Shown here in pieces: positions 57,327 through 64,000 of a stretch of 64,000 nucleotides of DNA. The position numbers and the translations under genes were made by a program. Every line of letters starts with the position of its first letter. The first letter of the stretch is position 1. The stretch is from Marinobacter sp. F3R08 (GTDB lineage Bacteria > Pseudomonadota > Gammaproteobacteria > Pseudomonadales > Oleiphilaceae): NCBI RefSeq assembly GCF_018860425.1, contig NZ_JAHKPI010000014.1, forward strand, positions 124,001 through 188,000, written 5' to 3'. The notes under the pieces are model-generated. The model was not told where the DNA came from and ran no database searches. It saw only the letters and a program-made list of their open reading frames with translations.

Positions 57327-58463
57327 TTATTCTTCCATCAATTTGCCATGTTCCACGTGGAACAATCTGTAATCCGGTGCCTTACCCTCTGGCCAGAGCT
57401 GTTCCACCTGAGGGCGCTCTATAGACGTAATAAACACCTGACAACGCAATGCCTGTAACTTCCCGGCCAACATGGCCCGATGCCCTTCATCCAGCTCGGC
57501 ATTGATATCATCAAGCAAAAAGGTCACCTGTTTGCCCATCTGGCTCAAGACCATGCCCTGGGCAATTTTCATCAATATCACCAGAGTTTTTTGCTGGCCC
57601 CGAGAGAAGGTTTCAGCAACGGGGCGCGCCTGAAACTTCAAGCGGATATCAGCGCGGTTAGGACCATAAAGCGTATGCCCAACCTTGCGCTCTTGCTCAC
57701 GATGATCAACAAGCACTTGCGCCAATGGCCTTGAAAGATCCCAGCCAGGGTAATACTCCAGCTTCAGACCTTCCGTCCAGGGTACTTCGACTTCCTGGAC
57801 CAGCCTTTCAAACGCCTCTTTGAAGCGTGCAAAAATACCCATGCGAGTCTCTGTAATCCGCTCACTGAGCACTGCGTATTGTTGATCCCAGACCCGCAAC
57901 AGCTTTTCGTCTAGTCTACCATTTCTGAGCGTTTGATTCCGCTGCGATGTCACTCTCTGGCATTGTTGCCAGTCGGACCCAAACGAAGGTTCCACGTGGA
58001 ACACCAACCAGTCGAGGAACTGACGTCGTTTGCCCGGCCCACCGGCCACCACATCAAAAACACCAGGATCAATCACCGAAACCGGAAGATGCTTAGCCAG
58101 CCCTGACAAACTCCGCACCGCTTCGCCATCCACTCTTAACACAGTTTCCTTTTGTCCCACGTCCCTGGAAATGCCAAGCCTGTGCTCAAGTTCTTCTGGC
58201 TTTCCAGCGATTTCCGTCCCGGAAGGACTCAGGCCACGGTCGAGACCACCAAACACCGTCAAACGCTGTTCCCCGTGACTTACCACGGCCTGATGTCGAT
58301 TTACCCGAAAAGACCGCCCAAGCCCCAGATAACCTATCGCTTCGAGCACACTGGTCTTTCCGCTGCCATTCTGACCGTAAAGCAAATTAAAGGAGGACGA
58401 GAAGCTGACCGGCGAGGCCGATAGATTGCGGAAGTTCTCTGTCTGGAATTTTACGAGCGCCAT
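57327..58463 (-). CDS. recF: DNA replication and repair protein RecF
   Basis: SMC-like ATPase of 378 residues that helps load RecA at gaps. Walker A GQNGSGKTSVLEAIGYLGLGRSFR is at about 33-56. The signature FSRGQQKTLVILMKIAQG and Walker B FLLDDINAELDEGHR are near the C-terminus. The start at 58463 (MALVKFQTENFRNL) matches the family. In most relatives recF directly follows dnaN; here a kinase gene and a terminator intervene, so recF must be served by its own promoter or by read-through. Confidence 0.95.
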   Translation of the reverse strand: MALVKFQTENFRNLSASPVSFSSSFNLLYGQNGSGKTSVLEAIGYLGLGRSFRVNRHQAVVSHGEQRLTVFGGLDRGLSPSGTEIAGKPEELEHRLGISRDVGQKETVLRVDGEAVRSLSGLAKHLPVSVIDPGVFDVVAGGPGKRRQFLDWLVFHVEPSFGSDWQQCQRVTSQRNQTLRNGRLDEKLLRVWDQQYAVLSERITETRMGIFARFKEAFERLVQEVEVPWTEGLKLEYYPGWDLSRPLAQVLVDHREQERKVGHTLYGPNRADIRLKFQARPVAETFSRGQQKTLVILMKIAQGMVLSQMGKQVTFLLDDINAELDEGHRAMLAGKLQALRCQVFITSIERPQVEQLWPEGKAPDYRLFHVEHGKLMEE

Positions 58464-58519
58464 AGAGCAACAAACTCGAAGGGGAAAGGAAGGAACCAAT
58501 ACAAACCCCAGAACCAAAA

Positions 58520-58550
58520 GGGCGGCGTTACCCCTTCGGTAACGCCGCCC
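58520..58550 (-). terminator. terminator between the ABC1 kinase gene and recF
   Basis: A perfect 13-bp stem (GGGCGGCGTTACC with GGTAACGCCGCCC) and a five-base loop. On the minus strand TTTT follows. It is 36 bp downstream of the ABC1 kinase gene and 57 bp upstream of recF. Confidence 0.82.
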
Positions 58551-58585
58551 TAGTGTACAAAAGCCCGAGGATTAAGGCGACAGCC

Positions 58586-59857
58586 TCAGTGCAGCATATT
58601 CAGACGTTCGTCCATAAACACATCCATTTCCGGTGCCAGGATATGAACGTAACGATCAAAATACAGAAATTGCTTCAACAGCAAGGCAAACTCTCTCGGA
58701 AAGTGAAGCCCATGACTTTCACCAACCTTAACCATATCCATCAAAATATGATTAACATCGTCTTCCGCCTGATCGGCTTCGTAGGGCACCTCGTCTGGCA
58801 CCATCTTGTCCATCTGCTGGTACAGACGTTGCAGATCTGCGGCAAGGTCATCCACGCGAACAGTCTGACGGGTAACCCCAATACGAATCATGGCATCTGC
58901 CATGCCCTTGAAATTGCCCACCATAACCGCCGAAATAAAATCGCTGACCGCCTGCCAGGTATCAGGCCTGATTCTCCCCACAATTCCAAAATCGATGAAA
59001 CCAACCCGGCCATCTTTCAGAACCATGAGATTTCCGGCATGAACGTCTGCATGGAAAAATTCACACTGGGTCAGACTGGCAAACCAGGTGTTCATCGCCG
59101 TTATCAGCGTGCGCTCCGGATCCCGGGCATACCCTCGAATACTTTCTAGATCAGTCAGTGGTACACCGTGGAAACGTTCCATCGTCAAAATACGGCGGGT
59201 ACTGCAGTGTTCGAACACTCTCGGCACCGCGGCGTCTTCATTATGGGTATCGTGCAGAAAATCCCGAAACACTCTCAGATTATTGGCTTCCTTGATGAAA
59301 TCACATTCCTCCATCATGGTTCGCTGAATTTCTTCAACAATACCCGACATAGACGTCCAGGACAGTTTCGGCGCCAGCGTCTCCACGATACGAGCGGAAA
59401 GGTACAGGAAGTTCAGATCGGTAAGAAGAATGTTCTCAACCCCGGGCTTCTGCACCTTGATCACTACATCTTCACCGGTAACCAGACGGGCAGCGTGAAC
59501 TTGCGCAATAGAAGCCGATGCCAGCGCAACCGGATCAATGTCCGAATAAACTTCATCCAGAGGTCGTCCGAGCTCTTCCCGAACAATCTTCTTGATCACG
59601 CCAAAAGGCAGGTTGGGGGTCTTATCAAGGCAGTACTGGAATTCTTCCACATATTCCTTGGGGAAAAACGTGGGCGAGCTGGCGATAAACTGACCCAGCT
59701 TGATGTAGGTTGCGCCAAGAGATTCAAAGGTCTGTCTCAGCATTTTCGGCGCCGGGGGACGTTCCCCCCGCAACCAATTGAATCCGGTACGCCCGAGTAC
59801 CGACACCGTCTGGCCAATCCGAAAAGCCCCTTTGATTCCATTCGTTACGGTACTCAT
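58586..59857 (-). CDS. ABC1/AarF/UbiB-family atypical kinase
   Basis: A 423-residue member of the ABC1 family. The family KxGQ motif is in LGATYIKLGQFIASSP, the alanine-rich loop in ASASIAQVHAARL, the ATP Lys in VVIKVQKPG, and the catalytic part in FFHADVHAGNLM and GFIDFGIVG. UbiB proteins act in ubiquinone biosynthesis, while others have unclear roles in lipid or quinone handling. This copy lacks an obvious C-terminal membrane pair, unlike UbiB. It begins 13 bp after dnaN, where recF would normally be, and ends in a terminator. Confidence 0.87.
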   Translation of the reverse strand: MSTVTNGIKGAFRIGQTVSVLGRTGFNWLRGERPPAPKMLRQTFESLGATYIKLGQFIASSPTFFPKEYVEEFQYCLDKTPNLPFGVIKKIVREELGRPLDEVYSDIDPVALASASIAQVHAARLVTGEDVVIKVQKPGVENILLTDLNFLYLSARIVETLAPKLSWTSMSGIVEEIQRTMMEECDFIKEANNLRVFRDFLHDTHNEDAAVPRVFEHCSTRRILTMERFHGVPLTDLESIRGYARDPERTLITAMNTWFASLTQCEFFHADVHAGNLMVLKDGRVGFIDFGIVGRIRPDTWQAVSDFISAVMVGNFKGMADAMIRIGVTRQTVRVDDLAADLQRLYQQMDKMVPDEVPYEADQAEDDVNHILMDMVKVGESHGLHFPREFALLLKQFLYFDRYVHILAPEMDVFMDERLNMLH

Positions 59858-59870
59858 CAGTCTGATCCTC

Positions 59871-60974
59871 CTACAACCTCATCGGCATCACAACGTACAG
59901 ACAGCGGTTGTCGTTCTTCGCTTCTATCAGCGCGCTGCTGTTGGGATTGGACAGGGTAATTTTCACATCGTCCTCATCCAGGGCGTTCATTACATCGACC
60001 AGATAACCTACATTGAATCCGATCTGCAGAGATTCCCCCTGATAGTCCACCGGCAGCGCGTCTTCGGCCTGTTCCTGATCCGGATTGTTGGCAAACACCT
60101 GAAGTTCACTCGACGCCAGATTCAGGCGTACGCCGCGAATGTTCTCATGTGACAGGATCCCGGCCCGTTGCAGGGTATTCTTCAGCGTGGCACGATCCGC
60201 CAGAACCACCTTGTCACCGCCCCTCGGGATAACCCGGTTGTAGTCCGGGAACTTACCTTCGATGAGTTTTGACGTGAACGTGTAGGAACCGACAGTCGCC
60301 CTCAGGTGATTGTCACCAATAACCAGAGTCACCGGTGTTTCCACATCTTCAAGCAACCGCGCCAGTTCCAATACCCCCTTGCGCGGTACAATCACCTGCC
60401 GCAACTCAGGGCAATTCGTGGCCAGTTCCAGATGCGCCATTGCCAGCCGATGACCGTCGGTAGCAACCGTCCTTACGTGATCCTTGTCCACTTCAAGCAG
60501 CAGACCATTCAGGTAATAACGCACGTCCTGCTGGGCCATGGCGAAAGCCGTAGCATCGAGCATCCGGCCCAGTTCTTTCTGGGGCAGTTCCAGACGGAAA
60601 CTTTCGTCTTCGTCTTCCACATTCGGAAAGTGTTCTGCCGGCAGGGTAGACAACGTGAAGTGACTGGCACCACACCGCAAATGCAAACGGTCTCCTTCCA
60701 GAGCCAGCTCCATCGGCGCTTCGTCACCCAGGGCCCTCGAAATGTCAGACAGTTTGCGGGCAGGTACAGTAATCCGTCCCGGTTGATCCACATGCACCGG
60801 TGTTACCCGGGCAACCAGTTCCACTTCCATATTGGTCCCGGTCAGGGTCAGGGTATTGTCCTCGGCTACCAGTAACACGTTGGACAATACCGGCATGGTC
60901 TGTTTCTTCTCTACCACACCAGCAATACTTTGCAGCGGGGTAAGCAGGGATTCACGGCTGATCGTCAGTTTCAT
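59871..60974 (-). CDS. dnaN: DNA polymerase III beta sliding clamp
   Basis: Processivity clamp of 367 residues, three clamp domains. The N-terminus MKLTISRESLLTPLQSIAGVVEKKQTMPVLSNVLL and the end IEAKNDNRCLYVVMPMRL are diagnostic. It lies 55 bp downstream of dnaA and 13 bp before the ABC1 kinase gene. Confidence 0.98.
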   Translation of the reverse strand: MKLTISRESLLTPLQSIAGVVEKKQTMPVLSNVLLVAEDNTLTLTGTNMEVELVARVTPVHVDQPGRITVPARKLSDISRALGDEAPMELALEGDRLHLRCGASHFTLSTLPAEHFPNVEDEDESFRLELPQKELGRMLDATAFAMAQQDVRYYLNGLLLEVDKDHVRTVATDGHRLAMAHLELATNCPELRQVIVPRKGVLELARLLEDVETPVTLVIGDNHLRATVGSYTFTSKLIEGKFPDYNRVIPRGGDKVVLADRATLKNTLQRAGILSHENIRGVRLNLASSELQVFANNPDQEQAEDALPVDYQGESLQIGFNVGYLVDVMNALDEDDVKITLSNPNSSALIEAKNDNRCLYVVMPMRL

Positions 60975-61029
60975 GGCACTCAGCTTTCTTTATGTTGGAA
61001 GGGTGAATGTGGTTCGCCAACGCCTGACA

Positions 61030-62484
61030 TCAGGTGGTCAGCAGTCTCATAAAATTCTGATAATCCTCGCGGATGCCCGGATCGGTCTCCTGCAATTCCA
61101 CGATTTTCTTGCACGCATGCAATACGGTGGTGTGATCTCGACCACCGAAGGCATCTCCTATCTCCGGCAAACTGTGATTGGTCAGTTCCTTGGACAACGC
61201 CATGGCAACCTGCCGGGGCCGGGTGACCGTGCGGGTCCTACGTTTCGACAACAGATCAGCGACCTTGATCTTGTAATACTCCGCCACAGTGCGCTGGATA
61301 TTATCGATACTTACCTGTTTCTCATGCAGGGCCAGCAGATCCTTCAGACTCTCACGAATGAAAGGCGGCGTAATTTCTGATCCGGTGAAGTGAGCATTCG
61401 CTATCACCAGACGCAGCGCGCCTTCGAGTTCTCGAACATTAGATCGAATCTTCTGCGCGATAAAAAATGCCGCTTCGCTGCTCAACTTCACGTTGGCCTG
61501 ATCAGCCTTCTTCATCAGAATCGCCACCCGGGTTTCCAGTTCCGGAGGCTCGACCATTACGGTCAGGCCCCAGCCAAACCGTGATTTCAACCGTTCTTCC
61601 ATGTCGACAATTTCTTTGGGAAAACGATCACAGGTAACGATCACCTGCTGTCCACCCTCCAACAATGCGTTGAAGGTGTGGAAAAACTCTTCCTGGGAGC
61701 GCTCCTTACGGGCGAAAAACTGAATATCATCGATCAACAGGGCATCAACAGAGCGATAATAACGCTTGAACTCATTGATCGCATTCAGCTGCAGCGCCTT
61801 GACCATATCCGCCACAAAGCGTTCCGAACGGAGATACGCGACTTTAGCTCTGGGGTTGCGCCGAACAATCTCATTCCCGATCGCATGCATCAGGTGGGTT
61901 TTACCCAGGCCAACGCCACCATAAAGGAACAAGGGATTGTAGGCGCCACCAGGATTTTCAGCCACCTGCATGGAAGCCGCTCTTGCCAGCTGGTTAGACT
62001 TACCTTCTACAAAGGTTTCAAACGTGAACCCCTCATTCAGGAAGCTCTGATGCTTGATATCGCCCTCAACCTGAACCGGCCGGCGTTCTCCTCCGTTTTT
62101 CGGGCGCACAGACGTTGAGCCCGCCACGGTGGCAGCCACACCTCTCTCTTCTTCTGTTACCCGGCTTCCTGATTCATCCTGAACCCGGCCATTGGCTGGC
62201 CCCGTCGCTTCGGAGCGTTTGACCGGCTCACTTTCCCGGGGTGCTGACCCCACTTTCATATTGACCCGTGGTGCCTGTCCACCATTCAGATCTTTCAGTA
62301 CCTCTTCGATACGTCGCAGGTACTTCTCATTCACCCAGTCCATAACAAAACGGTTGGGTGCAAACAGCATCAGTTGCCCCTCCCGGTGATCGGATTGCAG
62401 GGGCCTGAGCCAGGTATTGAACTGTTGTGCGGGAAACTCGTCCCGAAGTACTTCAAGACATTGATGCCACATCTGGTTTGGCAC
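61030..62484 (-). CDS. dnaA: chromosomal replication initiator DnaA
   Basis: Initiator ATPase that binds DnaA boxes and opens oriC. Domain I begins [30 protein letters not shown] charged linker (about 85-160) precedes the AAA+ domain with [15 protein letters not shown] and LIDDIQFF. The domain IV signature is [15 protein letters not shown]. The GTG at 62484 gives 484 residues and puts the start where other DnaA proteins begin; GGGAG lies nine bases before it. An ATG at 62544 would add 20 residues without family support. Confidence 0.95.
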   Translation of the reverse strand: MPNQMWHQCLEVLRDEFPAQQFNTWLRPLQSDHREGQLMLFAPNRFVMDWVNEKYLRRIEEVLKDLNGGQAPRVNMKVGSAPRESEPVKRSEATGPANGRVQDESGSRVTEEERGVAATVAGSTSVRPKNGGERRPVQVEGDIKHQSFLNEGFTFETFVEGKSNQLARAASMQVAENPGGAYNPLFLYGGVGLGKTHLMHAIGNEIVRRNPRAKVAYLRSERFVADMVKALQLNAINEFKRYYRSVDALLIDDIQFFARKERSQEEFFHTFNALLEGGQQVIVTCDRFPKEIVDMEERLKSRFGWGLTVMVEPPELETRVAILMKKADQANVKLSSEAAFFIAQKIRSNVRELEGALRLVIANAHFTGSEITPPFIRESLKDLLALHEKQVSIDNIQRTVAEYYKIKVADLLSKRRTRTVTRPRQVAMALSKELTNHSLPEIGDAFGGRDHTTVLHACKKIVELQETDPGIREDYQNFMRLLTT

Positions 62485-62544
62485 GACAGCCTGCTCCCGA
62501 TAACCCTGAAATGTCTCTGAACGGACATGGGACATCCTGTCCAT

Positions 62545-63026
62545 TGAGATGACCCCGGATTCTAACCCGAGCAGCCCCCCAGTGAAAGAGCTAAAGCCAG
62601 TTCATGAACAGCCTGTGGAAATTTATTTATTTATAATTCAACAAACTACAGACTTACCTACAACCTTGTGTACAGAAATATCCCTACAGATTAGTTACCC
62701 ACAGCCCTGTGTGTACAGACTAGGGTTAACCCTGTTGGAAACCCCGGGACGCCAACGGGGATAACTTTGATCGAAACAGACAATCCTGCTTACCCACATT
62801 TCGCCCCGCCGCTATCCACAGACCTCACGCTGCCTTATCAATATCCTTATGAACCTCGTAAAGATTTGTTTTTTAAGTTTTTTTATCGATTATCCACAGA
62901 AACCATCGATACTAATAACAGTAATAATTAATCCTTAAAAGAATTCTAAAAATACTTACTGATTTTATTAGCGCAGGGACAACGCCGTTAAATTTCGGCA
63001 TGCGCACAACCCCCTAGCAATAATCA
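62545..63026. other. origin of replication oriC
   Basis: AT-rich non-coding region between dnaA and rpmH. DnaA boxes on the plus strand: TTACCCACA at 62695-62703 and 62790-62798, CTATCCACA at 62812-62820 and the consensus TTATCCACA at 62890-62898. An unwinding-element-like 13-mer GATTTGTTTTTTA lies at 62863-62875. AT-rich tracts flank the boxes (62613-62640 and 62920-62972). The location beside dnaA and rpmH is the classic gammaproteobacterial one. Confidence 0.88.
62890..62898 (+). promoter_or_regulatory. consensus DnaA box
   Basis: TTATCCACA, an exact match to TTATNCACA and the best box in the region, directly after the AT-rich 13-mer. Confidence 0.9.
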
Positions 63027-63055
63027 TTGAATTCCCCCCGGTATTTGCATAGAAT
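63027..63055 (+). promoter_or_regulatory. sigma-70 promoter for rpmH-rnpA
   Basis: TTGAAT (63027-63032), 17 bp, TAGAAT (63050-63055). The transcription start should be near 63062, about 68 nt before rpmH. Confidence 0.75.
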
Positions 63056-63129
63056 GCCGCTCCTGTTTTGGCTGATCATTTTCCAGCCAGTTACTGAATT
63101 TTTAACTTACGAATTGTGAGATCATCACC

Positions 63130-63264
63130 ATGAAAAGAACGTTTCAACCAAGCGTCCTGAAGCGTAAGCGCGTTCACGGTTTCCGTGCCCGTATGGCCAC
63201 TGCCAACGGCCGCAAAGTTATTTCCCGTCGTCGTGCCAAAGGCCGCGCACGTCTGTCCGCGTAA
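63130..63264 (+). CDS. rpmH: 50S ribosomal protein L34
   Basis: A 44-residue protein beginning [18 protein letters not shown] and ending KGRARLSA, the complete L34 sequence. Very basic, as expected for a protein buried in ribosomal RNA. First gene of the plus-strand rpmH-rnpA-yidD-yidC series. Confidence 0.98.
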   Translation: MKRTFQPSVLKRKRVHGFRARMATANGRKVISRRRAKGRARLSA

Positions 63265-63278
63265 GCTCTGACTGCCTC

Positions 63279-63686
63279 ATGAAGGCTTTGAGTTTCCCGA
63301 AATCGCATCGTCTTCTGCGACCTGCTGATTACGGCAAAGTCTTCAACGACGTGCAGCTGAAGGTTCCGCATCGGAATTTTCTGATCCTGGCGACACCGAA
63401 TACCCTCGGTCATGCCAGGATCGGATTAATTTTTTCCAAAAAGAATCTGAAGCACGCGGTCCAGCGAAACCGGATAAAACGGCAAATCAGAGAAAGTTTT
63501 CGGCTACAGACGGATCTGCCTGGCCTCGATCTGATCGTGTTGGGTCGTCAGGGACTTGCTTCCCTCGATAATCCTTCCGTTCGTGCATCCGTAGATGATC
63601 TTTGGCGTCGTCTCAGGAAAAAACACGCACAATCCCAGCCATCCCGGGCAGCATCATCCGAAACTGCCGATCGAGGAACGGGTTAA
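63279..63686 (+). CDS. rnpA: ribonuclease P protein component
   Basis: Protein subunit of RNase P, which trims the 5' end of tRNA precursors; 135 residues. The signature RNR motif is in [15 protein letters not shown] and the [17 protein letters not shown] start is typical. The C-terminal 20 residues are Ser/Ala-rich and probably unstructured. It starts 14 bp after rpmH, and its stop overlaps the yidD start by one base (TAATG). Confidence 0.96.
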   Translation: MKALSFPKSHRLLRPADYGKVFNDVQLKVPHRNFLILATPNTLGHARIGLIFSKKNLKHAVQRNRIKRQIRESFRLQTDLPGLDLIVLGRQGLASLDNPSVRASVDDLWRRLRKKHAQSQPSRAASSETADRGTG

Positions 63687-63979
63687 TGCGCAAGCTTTTG
63701 CTTCTGCCCATCCGCTTCTACCAGTATGCAATCAGTCCTCTGATGGCTAGCCATTGCCGCCACCATCCCTCGTGTTCACAATACGCCGTTGAAGCGATAA
63801 CTCACCATGGCGCGATCAAAGGATTATTTCTCGCAATCCGGCGTCTGTTAAGGTGTCATCCCTGGGCGGAAGGCGGTTATGATCCCGTGCCTGGAACAAA
63901 AGAACTCCAGGGTCAGGAAACCGTAACACTCTGCTCACACGCTGATCATTCCCACACAACAACCCAGACCAGACAGTAA
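63686..63979 (+). CDS. yidD: membrane protein insertion efficiency factor YidD
   Basis: A 97-residue protein. [16 protein letters not shown] is the conserved cysteine motif and PLMASHC and GGYDPVP complete the family pattern. The start at 63686 shares a base with the rnpA stop; the frame is open further upstream but inside rnpA. The C-terminal tail is His/Thr-rich. Confidence 0.94.
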   Translation: MRKLLLLPIRFYQYAISPLMASHCRHHPSCSQYAVEAITHHGAIKGLFLAIRRLLRCHPWAEGGYDPVPGTKELQGQETVTLCSHADHSHTTTQTRQ

Positions 63980-63983
63980 CTCT

Positions 63984-64000
63984 ATGGACATTCAACGCAT
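63984..64000 (+). CDS. yidC: membrane protein insertase YidC, first codons only
   Basis: The window ends after ATG-GAC-ATT-CAA-CGC (MDIQR), the usual first residues of YidC, four bases after yidD. Identity rests on this short match and gene order. Confidence 0.8.

Overview
This window looks like the chromosomal origin region of a gammaproteobacterium, most probably Marinobacter or a close relative. That assignment is inferred from protein character and gene order and was not checked by a database search. The DNA is moderately GC-rich and densely coding. oriC lies at about 62.5-63.0 kb, between dnaA (minus strand) and rpmH-rnpA-yidD-yidC (plus strand).

Layout: 0-5.9 kb holds housekeeping genes (rsmB, trkA, glyQ, glyS, gmhB and a tRNA-Pro). 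5.9-11.9 kb carries three cyclic-di-GMP enzymes around the remains of an Aer-type chemoreceptor. 11.9-17.2 kb has a VOC protein and a three-gene YhiI-RbbA-YhhJ-like exporter. 17.3-21.3 kb has a FAN1-type nuclease followed by an iron-sulfur helicase with its own nuclease-like N-terminus. 22.5-32.1 kb is recC-recB-recD. 32.1-37.2 kb has two ABC exporters and gabT.

37.2-46.8 kb is a catabolic region. Its kinase, small partner, acyl-CoA dehydrogenase, SDR, CoA ligase and sigma-54 activator match the component list of the levulinate/4-hydroxyacid (Lva) pathway. A histidine-phosphatase gene sits inside the operon. I find a -24/-12 promoter in front of each of the two transcription units, and each has an upstream site of the form TGTTTCA-N4-TGAAACA. 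The activator gene lies between the two promoters, so one regulator plausibly controls a split regulon. A DcaP-like porin follows.

47.0-53.9 kb is a second catabolic block. A TRAP importer and an isocitrate-lyase/PEP-mutase-family lyase run on the minus strand. A TetR regulator and a divergent two-subunit aconitase-family hydratase run on the plus strand. A 16-bp palindrome lies between them. Import, hydration and C-C cleavage of a substituted maleate or malate is the simplest reading. I rate this block as the best candidate for an undescribed pathway.

54-64 kb is the origin cluster: gyrB, recF, an ABC1/UbiB-type kinase inserted between recF and dnaN, dnaN, dnaA, oriC, rpmH, rnpA, yidD and the first codons of yidC. 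In Pseudomonas, gmhB and glySQ lie close to gyrB. Here about 49 kb of DNA repair, export, signalling and catabolic genes separates them.
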